The notes below the pieces were generated by a model that saw nothing but the letters and a program-made list of their open reading frames with translations, made no database searches and was not told the origin of the DNA. A program made the position numbers and the translations under genes. DNA of 64,000 nt from Polyangiaceae bacterium (GTDB lineage Bacteria; Myxococcota_A; Polyangia; Polyangiales; Polyangiaceae): assembly GCA_016715885.1 (NCBI GenBank), contig JADJXL010000015.1, positions 940,213 to 1,004,212 on the forward strand, read 5' to 3'. Every line of letters starts with the position of its first letter. Positions within the stretch are counted from its first letter, which is position 1. This document shows positions 36,896 to 45,801 of this stretch, in pieces.

Positions 36896-37732
36896 ATGAG
36901 CCAAAAGCAGCTTCTCGATGACAAGGGCCGACCGCTGGATTGCATTTCGCTTTCCAGCATGTCGATCGATTGCATCGTCGGCGTGTACCGGCACGAGCGC
37001 GAGGAACCTCAACCGCTGCTCATCGAGCTGTTCCTGTACCTGGATACGCGACCGGCGACGGCGGACGCAGGCATCGAAGGTACCGTGGATTATGCGCGCA
37101 TCGCCGGCGAGGTGTACTTTCTTTTGCAAAGCTGCCGCTTCCGGATGCTCGAGCATGCCGCCAATGCGCTTGCGCGATACCTGCTCGCGCCGCCCACACG
37201 GGATACGCATCGCGCGCAAGTACAAGCAGTCACGGTGCGTCTAGAAAAACCACGCGCATTGCCAGGACAAGCCATCCCGGCGCTCGAAGTGACGCGCCGG
37301 GCATCCGAGATGCATTATCGCGTAGAGGAAAAACCGTTTGGCTGGGTGGATGTGATTCACGAGGGGCCAATCGTTCGCGTCCCAGGAATGGATGCGGATC
37401 GACCCAATTTGAGCATTTGTCGCATTCGGCTGAAGTCTGGGGCAAGCATTCCGACGCACGTGCATCGAATCGTGTCGGAGCACGAAATGATATTGGGTGG
37501 AGGTTTGTTGCTCCAAGGGCGGCCCGTTCCGCGAGGAACCGCCTTTCATTGGCCGCATGAATTTCCGCGCCGCTACGACAATCCGACGGACACCGTCCAA
37601 ACGCTCCTGCGAGTGAATTCCCCGGCGCCGCTTCCGACCGATACGGCGGAGGTGTCCGAGCCTGCCGAGGGGCTTGTGACGATTGCGGGTCGGTCGTATT
37701 ACCCTGAAGCGGATCGCGGCGAAAAGGCTTGA
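36896..37732 (+). CDS. dihydroneopterin aldolase (FolB)-like domain fused to a cupin
   Basis: 278 residues from ATG 36896. Residues ~15-135 are FolB-like: LSSMSIDCIVGVYRHEREEPQPLLIELFLYL, TVDYARIAGEVYFLL, RMLEHAANALARYLL and VRLEKPRALPG (Lys of the LxKP block). Residues ~150-265 form a cupin: DVIHEGPIVRVPGM, SGASIPTHVHRIVSEHEMILGGGLLLQGR (His and Glu ligands), GTAFHWPHEFPRRYDNPTDTVQTLLRV. FolB proteins cleave dihydroneopterin or act in related pterin steps. The fusion suggests a pterin-linked enzyme with a metal or sensing module, or a multimeric tunnelling fold reused for another substrate. Confidence 0.75.
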   Translation: MSQKQLLDDKGRPLDCISLSSMSIDCIVGVYRHEREEPQPLLIELFLYLDTRPATADAGIEGTVDYARIAGEVYFLLQSCRFRMLEHAANALARYLLAPPTRDTHRAQVQAVTVRLEKPRALPGQAIPALEVTRRASEMHYRVEEKPFGWVDVIHEGPIVRVPGMDADRPNLSICRIRLKSGASIPTHVHRIVSEHEMILGGGLLLQGRPVPRGTAFHWPHEFPRRYDNPTDTVQTLLRVNSPAPLPTDTAEVSEPAEGLVTIAGRSYYPEADRGEKA

Positions 37733-37787
37733 TAGGGAAAGACGAACCTAGCAGAAATGTCCGCCCGCTTGTGATAACCTAGCCCTC

Positions 37788-38636
37788 GTGCCTCTGCCTG
37801 TCTTCGAAGTTGCTTGTGTCGTCGTCGTGCTACTCACGCTGGCCTTCATGGCACGTCATCGGCCAATGCCCGATTTGCTCACGGATTATGGCGCATTGGC
37901 GGTTGCCGGATGGATGGGTGAAGAAACCTGCGTCGTTATATACGACTTTTATCATTATGCGACCCATTGGCATTTGCGGCTTGATCGCGTGCCGATACTC
38001 GTGCCGCTCATCTGGCCGCTCGTCATTTTATCGGCGCGCGATGTCGCAGCATCGGTTTGGCCTTCCATTACGCGGCTGCGACCGCTCGTCGTATTCGCCA
38101 TCGTTGCATTCGACGCGTCGCTCGTGGAAGTCATTGCCGTGCGTGCAGGATTCTGGTCATGGGCCGAGCAAGGGCATCTTGGGGTGCCGATCATTGGAAT
38201 CCTCGGCTGGGGTTATTTTGCAATCGGGGCAGATCTTGCACTTTCGGGCCGGTTCACGTTCGGAGAAAAAGCGCGTCTCGAGCGCGCCATTGCCACGATT
38301 ATCGCAGCGCCGCTCATGGCGCACGCAATCATTCAATTGACCTGGTGGGGCTTTTTTCGATGGGCGCAGAGAAAGCCTCTCGGCGATGCGTCTCTGTGGG
38401 GGCTCGTCGTCATAGGTGCCGGCGTCCTCGCCCTGGTCATTCTCGCAAAACGCCGCGGCGGGGCCATTCCCATGTCCGTGGCGTTGCCGCGCATGGTTGC
38501 AGCGAGTCTCTTTTTTGCACTGCTCGTTTCGACGGCTCCCACGGATGTTCCACTATGGATTCATACCGCGGTCGTGGCGATACCGTACTTTGCGGCAACC
38601 GATATCTCGACGAGAAAGCCGGCCCTTGCGAATTGA
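37788..38636 (+). CDS. polytopic membrane protein, CruF/carotenoid-biosynthesis-like
   Basis: 282 residues, GTG start, with about seven or eight hydrophobic segments. FDASLVEVIAVRAGFWSWAEQGHLGVP followed by IIGILGWGYFAIGADLAL matches the pattern of CruF/DUF422-type carotenoid hydratases (acidic residue, then WxW, GVP and GW within ~30 residues). The N-terminal half has EETCVVIYDFYHYATHW, rich in His/Tyr/Asp at a membrane interface. The neighbour on the opposite strand is a UbiA prenyltransferase; in halophilic archaea and some bacteria CruF and a UbiA-type lycopene elongase act together in C50 carotenoid synthesis. The assignment is tentative. Confidence 0.5.
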   Translation: MPLPVFEVACVVVVLLTLAFMARHRPMPDLLTDYGALAVAGWMGEETCVVIYDFYHYATHWHLRLDRVPILVPLIWPLVILSARDVAASVWPSITRLRPLVVFAIVAFDASLVEVIAVRAGFWSWAEQGHLGVPIIGILGWGYFAIGADLALSGRFTFGEKARLERAIATIIAAPLMAHAIIQLTWWGFFRWAQRKPLGDASLWGLVVIGAGVLALVILAKRRGGAIPMSVALPRMVAASLFFALLVSTAPTDVPLWIHTAVVAIPYFAATDISTRKPALAN

Positions 38637-38637
38637 T

Positions 38638-39585
38638 TCACAAATAAATATTCGCCGGCATTCCTGCCCAGAGCCATATGGCGGTACCCACGAGGTAAAG
38701 GACGAGCTGTGCCGTGCCAAGGTGCGTGAGCACGATGCAATCGTGTGAAGTCAATCCGCGCCGATAACGCGGGCGATAAAATATAAATTGTGTGAATGGT
38801 GCAACGAGCATCAGTCCTTCGCGGACGCCCAGCGCTCCCGAGCCAATGCCGATAACGAGCATCGTCGCGGATCCCCATAACAAAAAATCGATGATTTGGC
38901 GGGCTCGTTCGGGACCGTGAACGACCGGATAGGTTGGTATTCCCTCCTGCTTGTCCCCTTCGAGATCACGCAAATCGTAAAGAATTTCGTACGTCAATTC
39001 GAATGGCACGAAAAAGAGCGCAAGAAAAACAATCCCGCTCCAAGGCATGATTCGAGCATCGGCGTTCGTCACGAGCGGATAAACAAAGCACGTCAAGACG
39101 AACAGCACCGACGAACCGAAGTTTTTGAGAAAGTAAATTCCCTTGAAACGAGACAAACCCTTCGGCGTTGGTACGATGTTGTAATTGTAACCCAACCCGA
39201 TGAGCTGCACGGCAATTCGATAAGGCGTGAGCGCCGGCCAAACGAGGTGCGTTGCAATGAACGAGCCGCCCATGAGCAGGGCAGCGCTCATCGTGAGCAA
39301 ACGCTTTTGCCGGGCGACTCGTTCGGTGCCACGAATTCCGTTCTTCAAGTCTTCGTCGATATCAGTAATGCGGTTCATCAGGTTGATGAGGAACCAGTCG
39401 AGGCCCACCACGAGCGCAAGGAGCGGCAGATAGCGGCCCGTCATGAGCCATCCGAAGACGACGCATGCGGTCATCGCCACGAGCATGATGTGGTATCGCG
39501 CAATGGCGAGCGCATCCGCGAATGCGGAGAAGGTCGGCGATGCCGGTGGCTGAATCGTTTGAGTCACTTCTTTCCTATCTGCCAT
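38638..39585 (-). CDS. UbiA-family prenyltransferase
   Basis: 315 residues from ATG 39585; GTG 39567, which overlaps the peptidase stop as GTGA, is an alternative. Either way it is coupled to the upstream peptidase gene. UbiA hallmarks: LINLMNRITDIDEDLKNG (NxxxDxxxD motif binding Mg-prenyl diphosphate) and LYDLRDLEGDKQEGIPTYP (second Asp-rich motif), with about eight transmembrane helices. The enzyme transfers a prenyl group to an aromatic, carotenoid or glycerol acceptor. The stop is 1 base from the stop of the convergent CruF-like gene. Acceptor unknown; lycopene elongation or chlorophyll/quinone-type chemistry are possible. Confidence 0.8.
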   Translation of the reverse strand: MADRKEVTQTIQPPASPTFSAFADALAIARYHIMLVAMTACVVFGWLMTGRYLPLLALVVGLDWFLINLMNRITDIDEDLKNGIRGTERVARQKRLLTMSAALLMGGSFIATHLVWPALTPYRIAVQLIGLGYNYNIVPTPKGLSRFKGIYFLKNFGSSVLFVLTCFVYPLVTNADARIMPWSGIVFLALFFVPFELTYEILYDLRDLEGDKQEGIPTYPVVHGPERARQIIDFLLWGSATMLVIGIGSGALGVREGLMLVAPFTQFIFYRPRYRRGLTSHDCIVLTHLGTAQLVLYLVGTAIWLWAGMPANIYL

Positions 39586-41780
39586 TCCAAGAATGCATAC
39601 GTGTCGGCAAGCTCTTCGGCGCGCTGTTTTTTCGTGGTGCCTATGCCATGGCCGCTGCCGAAATCGACCCGCAAGAGCACCGGTTTGTCGCTCGACGTGG
39701 ATGCTTGCAATCGTGCCGCCATTTTTGCCATTTGCCAAGGAGAAACACGCGGGTCCGTAATTCCCGTCGTGAGCAATACGGCAGGATACGCTTTGCCTTT
39801 CACGACGGCATGGTATGCGTCGATGTTCCAGAGCATATCAAAACCTTCTTTCGTCGCGACCGTGCCGAATTCGCTCGTATTGAATGGCCCGATGGGGATT
39901 TGCTCGAAACGTAGCGCATTGACCATACCCACGCGCATGACGGCAGCGCCGAACAAATCCGGACGACGCACCACGGCACCACCAATCAAAATGCCCCCCG
40001 CGCTCGTGCCTTGACCCGCCAAATGAGCTGGCGAGGTGTATTTTTCCTGCACGAGGTATTCGGCACAAGCAATGAAATCGAGGACCGTATTGATTTTCGT
40101 AGCGAGCTTTCCGCCACGATGCCAATCCTCGCCGTATTCCCCACCTCCACGAGCATGACAGACGGCCATGATGTGACCTCTTTCGAGCCACGCGAAGTCC
40201 GTGGGTTCGAAATAGGGGCCATATACGTTACCGTACGAAGCATACCCATTCAAGTACGTGGGGTTTGTCCCGTCCCGTGACAAATCCCTTCGATGAATGA
40301 TCGATAGCGGCACCGTCGTTCCGTCGGCGCTTTTCGCCTTTACCTCCGTCGCCACGATGCTTTCGAAAACCACCGGCGACGGAGGAATGATGTTCGTCGG
40401 GTCGGCTTTTTTCTTTGCAGGATCAAAAGCCACGAGTTTGGGGGAAGCCGTCCACGCTTCGATGCGCACGAGCGCACCGGGGATATTTTCGTTCGTCGAC
40501 AATCCAGCCACGGTTCCCGCAAGACCTGTTTCGACAGGTTCGGGTTTGTTCGTGTCGAATGGTACGCGATAAAGTTTTCCAATACCCGCCTCGAGCTTCC
40601 TTACGTATAGCGCTTCCTTGGCCAGCCCCGTGCCTTTGATGATGGCTTCGCTTTCGGCAATGATCGTTTCGGCTTTCGCCAAATCAGGCTTGCCCAGATC
40701 GATGCGGAGTAGCTTCGAGCGTGGAGCATTTTTATGGGTGATGAGATAGAGGTGATTGCCCTTCGCATCGAAATCCGTAACTTCATCGCGAGGATCGAAG
40801 ACTTTTTTCCAGGGTGTTTTCGCCCCAGCGAGCGATTTCTTTGGCGCCACGTAAAGCGTCATGTCCGGCTGCACCCCGTGGTAGAGCGTGGCGAACGCAT
40901 AAGGGCTGCCTTCGTAAACACCTACATTGGGAAACGCTTCGTCACCGACATCGATACCCGCAACGACGCCGTGACCGAAAAGCGCCACGTCTTTTTCGGG
41001 ATCGGTCCCGAGCACGTGATGATACACGCGCGCTTTCGTGAATCTTTCGGTCGCTGGCGCATCCGCCGGGAGTTTCCGATCGCGCTTGTAAAAGAACGAC
41101 TTTTCGTCGAGCCACGATGGGCCTGCGTAGCGAGCACGATCGATGACGTCCGGTAAAACCTTGCCCGTTTTTGTTTCAATGACGTGCAAGACGGCCATTT
41201 CCGAGCCGCTCTGGGAAATCCCGAATGCAACGAGCGAGCCGCTTGGCGACGGAACCCAATAATCAATCGCCACGGTCTTGCCATCCGTGACGAATTTCGT
41301 CGGATCGATGAGCATCCGCTTGGGCGCATCGAGGTTCGTTCGCACATAAACCGCGTAGATGTCCTGCCCCGGTTCGGCTTCGAGCGAGAAAACCATGCCG
41401 CCGCGTCGCACGACCCCGCGAACTCGAGCTGCAGCATTGTCGAGCGCCGTGATTCGATCGAACCAAGCATTGCGCGTTCCAAGCTCGTCGATGGCACTGC
41501 GTGCAAAGTCGGCCTGCCCCTTCATCCAGGTGGTATATTCATCGGAATCGGTTTCCATCCACCGATAGGGATCGAAAACCTCCTTGCCGAAATACACGTC
41601 TCGAACATCGCGCACGGGGGCCACTGGTGGCCCTTTCTTGACCGGTACGGCCACCATGTCCGACGTGATCGGGGCGCGCTCCGCCGGGCGAGGCGCCGGC
41701 GCCGATACCAGTGCTGGCGCTGGCGAGCTACATCCGGCAACGAGAATGGCAGCGAACAGAAGTCGAGCTTGGCGACGCAT
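39564..41780 (-). CDS. prolyl oligopeptidase (S9A family), lipoprotein
   Basis: 738 residues from ATG 41780, chosen because it gives a lipoprotein signal with AILVAGCSSPAPA; a longer upstream reading lacks such a signal. The N-terminal beta-propeller (DVYFGKEVFDPYRWMETDSDEYTTWMKGQ is a classic S9A opening) is followed by the alpha/beta-hydrolase domain: GQGTSAGGILIGGAV with nucleophile Ser593, TGITDPRVSPWQMAKMAARL with Asp and DFGSGHGIGT with the His. Hydrolyses proline-containing peptides, probably at the cell envelope. The UbiA gene overlaps its 3' end. Confidence 0.9.
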   Translation of the reverse strand: MRRQARLLFAAILVAGCSSPAPALVSAPAPRPAERAPITSDMVAVPVKKGPPVAPVRDVRDVYFGKEVFDPYRWMETDSDEYTTWMKGQADFARSAIDELGTRNAWFDRITALDNAAARVRGVVRRGGMVFSLEAEPGQDIYAVYVRTNLDAPKRMLIDPTKFVTDGKTVAIDYWVPSPSGSLVAFGISQSGSEMAVLHVIETKTGKVLPDVIDRARYAGPSWLDEKSFFYKRDRKLPADAPATERFTKARVYHHVLGTDPEKDVALFGHGVVAGIDVGDEAFPNVGVYEGSPYAFATLYHGVQPDMTLYVAPKKSLAGAKTPWKKVFDPRDEVTDFDAKGNHLYLITHKNAPRSKLLRIDLGKPDLAKAETIIAESEAIIKGTGLAKEALYVRKLEAGIGKLYRVPFDTNKPEPVETGLAGTVAGLSTNENIPGALVRIEAWTASPKLVAFDPAKKKADPTNIIPPSPVVFESIVATEVKAKSADGTTVPLSIIHRRDLSRDGTNPTYLNGYASYGNVYGPYFEPTDFAWLERGHIMAVCHARGGGEYGEDWHRGGKLATKINTVLDFIACAEYLVQEKYTSPAHLAGQGTSAGGILIGGAVVRRPDLFGAAVMRVGMVNALRFEQIPIGPFNTSEFGTVATKEGFDMLWNIDAYHAVVKGKAYPAVLLTTGITDPRVSPWQMAKMAARLQASTSSDKPVLLRVDFGSGHGIGTTKKQRAEELADTYAFLEWQIGKK

Positions 41781-41859
41781 GTTCGCGTTATACGCGCGCT
41801 CGCAGCGCTCGTCCATCGATACTTGCGCATTGGGGACGAATGCTGCCGCGGCGCATCGT

Positions 41860-42933
41860 TCACATGCGCGGCACGAACTCGAGAAGGGAATGGTAGATGC
41901 CCAGGTTGTCGTGTGCGGATTGCAGCTCGAAACCAGCGCTTTGGGCAATGGCCAAGATGTCCTCGAATCGGTACATGCGACTATTGCCATTGGCGATGGC
42001 CGTGAAGTAAGGCGACGTATTGATGAGGCAATAGGCTGCCGCATCGAATCGCTGGCGATCCCAAAAGGTGTCCAAGATCCAAAGACGCCCACCAGCACCC
42101 AAGGCCCGCGCCGCTCGCGTGAGAATGGACTTCACCTGCTCTTCGGAAAAACACACGAGGAATTGGCTCATCCACACGGCATCGAATCCGCCCGGAAATT
42201 CAGCGTTCGGATCGAGCACGTCGGTGGGGCAGGGCGTTGCGCGAGATTCCAAGCCTTTCGAGCGAAGATTCGCCATTGCCATTTCGATTTGCCCCGGCAG
42301 GTCCACGAGCGAAACCCGAATGTCGGGGGAGTGCGCCAGACACCGCATGGCCCATTTGCCCGTATTGCAACCAATGTCTAGCAAATTGCGCGGGTCTTGC
42401 TCGAAAACAATGCGGCTCGCTGCGGGGAATGCAGCATCTGAATAAAAATGGTCGAACCTGAGCCACGCGGTTTTGACAGGCTCCGGCAAGTGTGCAAGCG
42501 CTTCGTACACCGTGCTCCATTGCCCGAATACGCGCAATCCCGAAGGTTTGCCTTGCTCGAGTGATTCTTCGAGCGCATGCATGCCCAAAAAACACATTTC
42601 ATGCACGAAGTCCATGTTGATTGCCGTCATGTCGTCGCGCCGAATGAACGCACCGAGCGGCGTAATGACGAATCGATCCTGCTCGTACTTGAACAAATCC
42701 GCGGAGAGACCGCATTCGAGCAAGATGGTCGCCGCATATACCGACAAACCTGACTTTTGGGCTGCTTCGGCTGCAGTCATACCCACGGTGCCGCAATCCT
42801 CGACCATGTCCAGCAAGCCAGTCTTCAGCAAGAGGCGCGTGGCTTGAAATACGATGGGTGAAAAGGCAATTTTTTGCGCGTCGAAACGTGTTTCGAGACC
42901 GGCCTTGTCGCTACCAAACCGCTTGTTTTGCAC
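41860..42933 (-). CDS. O-methyltransferase-like SAM-dependent methyltransferase
   Basis: About 357 residues from GTG 42933, chosen for GGAGAA immediately upstream; ATG 43002 extends it by 23 residues. N-terminal winged-helix/dimerisation region (FQATRLLLKTGLLDMV, MTAAEAAQKSGLSVYAATILLE, ITPLGAFIRRDD), then a SAM-binding core: NLLDIGCNTGKWAMRCL, VSLVDLPGQIEMA, FDAVWMSQFLVCFSEEQ, GGRLWILDTFW. The layout matches class I small-molecule O-methyltransferases of the hydroxyneurosporene/acetylserotonin type. It sits in the minus-strand run with the UbiA gene, so carotenoid or quinone-type methylation is possible but unproven. Confidence 0.75.
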   Translation of the reverse strand: MQNKRFGSDKAGLETRFDAQKIAFSPIVFQATRLLLKTGLLDMVEDCGTVGMTAAEAAQKSGLSVYAATILLECGLSADLFKYEQDRFVITPLGAFIRRDDMTAINMDFVHEMCFLGMHALEESLEQGKPSGLRVFGQWSTVYEALAHLPEPVKTAWLRFDHFYSDAAFPAASRIVFEQDPRNLLDIGCNTGKWAMRCLAHSPDIRVSLVDLPGQIEMAMANLRSKGLESRATPCPTDVLDPNAEFPGGFDAVWMSQFLVCFSEEQVKSILTRAARALGAGGRLWILDTFWDRQRFDAAAYCLINTSPYFTAIANGNSRMYRFEDILAIAQSAGFELQSAHDNLGIYHSLLEFVPRM

Positions 42934-43027
42934 GTTGTTCTCCGATGGCGAGCGGGTAACAGTCGCGCAGAATGCCCGATGCGGCGGGCTTTGACAAGGC
43001 ACGTGTCGCGAACGACCCGTGCTCGGG

Positions 43028-44365
43028 TCATCTTATGCCGTACTTTTTCAACTTCTCGTAAAGCGTTCGTAACCCAATTCCCAAATGCTCGGCGGCCTTT
43101 TTCCGATTCCCACCGCATTGTGCGAGCGCTCGGCGAATCGCGGTTTGCTCCGCCTCCTCCATGGTTGGAGCATCCGTTGCGACCGGCGCAGGCTTTTCAT
43201 GGCTCGGACCATGGAGCACCCGTGTGATGTCGTCCAGCGTGAGCTTCGTGGATTCGGCGAGAATCGCGGCGCGTTCGAGCGCATTGCGCAATTCTCGTAC
43301 GTTGCCTGGAAAATCTGCGGCAACGATGGCCCCACGCGCGCGCTCGTCGAGCGACAGACCTGGGCGCCCGAGATCGCGCGCAATGCGCGCAAGGAGCACG
43401 TCGGCCAAATGCGATACGTCCTCGGGTCGCTCGCGCAAAGGTGGCATGCGTACCGGAAAAACCGCCAAACGATGATAGAGATCCTCACGAAATCGCCCCG
43501 TGTGGATTTCGCTCATCAAATCACGATTCGTCGCGGCAATGAAGCGGGCGTCTGCATCGATCGAGCACGTCCCGCCGACACGTTCGAATCGCCGCTCCTG
43601 CAATACGCGCAAAAGCTTCGTTTGGAGCTCGAGCTTCATTTCGCCAATTTCGTCCAAGAAAAACGTTCCCCCCTCCGCAAGCTCGAGTTTGCCCCGTTTT
43701 TTCGCAATCGCCCCGGAGAACGCTCCCTTTTCGTGCCCAAATAATTCGCTTTCGAGCAATTGTTCCGAAAGCGTGGCGCAATTGACCGCGACAAACGGTC
43801 CTTTGGCCCGCTTGCTGTGCGCATGCAGGAATCGCGCGGCGACTTCTTTACCCGTGCCGCTTTCGCCAAGGAGCAGCACGGTCGCGTCCGTCGGAGCCAC
43901 TTTTCGGAGCGCCGTTTCGACCTCTTGCATGACGCGAGACCCATAACCGAGCCGTGGGGGAGCGGATGCTTCGGCTACGTGCTCCTCGATCGCATGAAGA
44001 CCACGCCGTTCGAGCGCTCGGTCGACGACCAATCGAAGCGCAGCCGGGCTGGGGATTGGTTTTTCCAGGTAATCGAACGCCCCGAGTTTCATGGCCTCGA
44101 CCGCGCCCGCAACGGAACCGTGCGCCGTGAGCACGACGACCTCCATTTCGGGCTGCTCGCGACGCGTGCGACGCACGAGCTCCATGCCGTCGATGCCTGG
44201 CATTTTGAGGTCCGTCACGAGCACATGAAATGCTCGAGAACCAAGGATGCGATACGCCATTTCTCCGTCCGCAGCTCGCTCCACCGTGTGCCCCGCAGCT
44301 TCGAGCGTATCGGACAAGAACTCACGCAGCCCCTCTTCGTCATCCACTACGAGAATCCGCGCCAT
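43028..44365 (-). CDS. NtrC-family sigma-54-dependent response regulator
   Basis: 445 residues from ATG 44365, preceded by GAGAGGAAA; GTG 44371 is an alternative. Receiver domain 1-120: ARILVVDDEEG, VLVTDLKMPGIDG with the phospho-acceptor Asp, and KPIPS. AAA+ domain: LLLGESGTGKEVAARFLH (Walker A), ELFGHEKGAFSGA (sigma-54 contact GAFTGA variant with Ser), GGTFFLDEIGEM (Walker B) and FREDLYHRLAVFPV. C-terminal Fis-type HTH: GNRKKAAEHLGIGLRTLYEKLKKYG. Overlaps the histidine kinase gene, so the two form a two-component pair activating sigma-54 promoters; targets unknown. Confidence 0.95.
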   Translation of the reverse strand: MARILVVDDEEGLREFLSDTLEAAGHTVERAADGEMAYRILGSRAFHVLVTDLKMPGIDGMELVRRTRREQPEMEVVVLTAHGSVAGAVEAMKLGAFDYLEKPIPSPAALRLVVDRALERRGLHAIEEHVAEASAPPRLGYGSRVMQEVETALRKVAPTDATVLLLGESGTGKEVAARFLHAHSKRAKGPFVAVNCATLSEQLLESELFGHEKGAFSGAIAKKRGKLELAEGGTFFLDEIGEMKLELQTKLLRVLQERRFERVGGTCSIDADARFIAATNRDLMSEIHTGRFREDLYHRLAVFPVRMPPLRERPEDVSHLADVLLARIARDLGRPGLSLDERARGAIVAADFPGNVRELRNALERAAILAESTKLTLDDITRVLHGPSHEKPAPVATDAPTMEEAEQTAIRRALAQCGGNRKKAAEHLGIGLRTLYEKLKKYGIR

Positions 44366-45794
44366 TGGCACTTTCCTCTCTGGTTCGCATTCGCGGAATC
44401 GATATTTTGAGCTCGGCCCCGCCTTCGGTTTTGTTTCTCGCGCTTATCGTACCACCGTGCATGGAAACGATTCGACGGGCGACGGCAAGACCAAGCCCCA
44501 CCCCCCGCGATTTCGTCGTAAAAAACGGTTCGAATACACTCTCCAAATCTTCCACTGGAAACCCCGGTCCATCGTCCTCGACCACGTACACGAGGTTGTC
44601 CGAATCGACGCACACCCGGGCCTTGACCATTCCCTGTTTGGACGCCTGCAATGCATTTCGCAGCAAATTTTCGAGCACCTGACGCATGCGAATGGCATCG
44701 AGCGACCACATCGGAGGCGCATCATCCAATTCGAGCGCTATGGCAGGTGCAGCATCTTCGGCGGCGAGAAACAATAGCTCCGCCGGATCCACTTCGGCAC
44801 GTTCAATCGGACCTCCACGCGCAAAGTCGAGCAAGTTTTGCACGAGCCCCTGAAGCCGCAATGCCGCTTCGACGACGCGGTCGGCTTGCGAACGGGATCG
44901 ACTTTCCGGCGATAACGATTCAGCTAAAAGCTGCGCATTGCCCTTGAGCGAAGCCAAAGGATTTTTGATTTCGTGTGCAAGCACCGCGCTCATCGTCCCG
45001 AGCGATGCAAGCCGTTCGGCTTGTGCCAGGCGCGTCCCGAGGGCCTCTTCGCGTTCGGCCCTTCGCCAAAGCACGACGGCAGCCAAAGCAAGCAATGCGG
45101 CCACGCCGGTCGACAAGAAAAACGTGATTCGAGCGCGCTGCGTGAGACCCGTGGCAAGAAGCGGCTCGAATTCGAACGCCATCGCAAAGAAGGGCGCCAT
45201 GCCAGGTTCCCCGTCGAATGGCGGTCCATCTCCAGGCGGCGGATTGCCGTCGAATCCCGGCGGCGGAGGAAAACGCTTATGCGGCGGCGGAGACCTTGGA
45301 GGCCGAAACCCATCGGGTCGTCCGCGTGTCGGCGGCGGCCCTCCGGGCGGCAAGTGCACGATGATGCGATAAAGATTGCCAATGCGTGCGAGCATTCTAC
45401 CATGTGGCCGACCGAGCGCTTTCGGCAATGGCTCACGAAATTCCCCCGCCATCACCTCGAATGTGCCTTCCGCATCGAATCGCCCGGCACCTCGAAGACC
45501 ACTTTCCGAATACGTATCGAGGACCGCTTGGAATGCGTGTTCCGGTCGGCGATTGCTGCTGAAATCGTGAAACGCTCGCAAATACAGCTCGCTTTGCCCT
45601 TCGCTCACCGTGTCCGTCAATGCTTCGGCATCGCGCCAGGCAAACCAGGTGGTCAATACGAGCGTCAGGCCAAGGAGGAGCGCAGTCGCGAGAATGCCGT
45701 GACGAGCGTAATTCTTCTGTCGTGGTGGCGTGACGACCCCGTCGGGCGGGTGCTCGAGGGCGCGTTTTTCAGAGGACGAGGACTTGCGGTACAT
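44340..45794 (-). CDS. membrane sensor histidine kinase with proline-rich periplasmic domain
   Basis: 484 residues. One N-terminal transmembrane helix (ILATALLLGLTLVLTTWFAW), a ~170-residue extracytoplasmic region and a second helix (FFLSTGVAALLALAAVVLW). The extracytoplasmic region ends in an unusual low-complexity run of ~55 residues dominated by Pro, Gly, Arg, Phe and Asp (PPGGPPPTRGRPDGFRPP, then PPPHKRFPPPPGFDG). The cytoplasmic part has HisKA MSAVLAHEIKNPLASLKGN, and HATPase motifs LENLLRNALQASKQG, VEDDGPGFPVEDLES and GVGLGLAVARRIVSMHGG. Overlaps the NtrC-type regulator gene and follows an exported protein gene by 7 bases. Confidence 0.92.
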   Translation of the reverse strand: MYRKSSSSEKRALEHPPDGVVTPPRQKNYARHGILATALLLGLTLVLTTWFAWRDAEALTDTVSEGQSELYLRAFHDFSSNRRPEHAFQAVLDTYSESGLRGAGRFDAEGTFEVMAGEFREPLPKALGRPHGRMLARIGNLYRIIVHLPPGGPPPTRGRPDGFRPPRSPPPHKRFPPPPGFDGNPPPGDGPPFDGEPGMAPFFAMAFEFEPLLATGLTQRARITFFLSTGVAALLALAAVVLWRRAEREEALGTRLAQAERLASLGTMSAVLAHEIKNPLASLKGNAQLLAESLSPESRSRSQADRVVEAALRLQGLVQNLLDFARGGPIERAEVDPAELLFLAAEDAAPAIALELDDAPPMWSLDAIRMRQVLENLLRNALQASKQGMVKARVCVDSDNLVYVVEDDGPGFPVEDLESVFEPFFTTKSRGVGLGLAVARRIVSMHGGTISARNKTEGGAELKISIPRMRTREESANGADSRSG

Positions 45795-45801
45795 GGTGGC
45801 A

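Noticed and set aside
38896..42005. Plus-strand frames 38896-40014 and 41184-42005 opposite the UbiA and peptidase genes
   Set aside because: Antisense to genes with intact catalytic motifs; no domain content.
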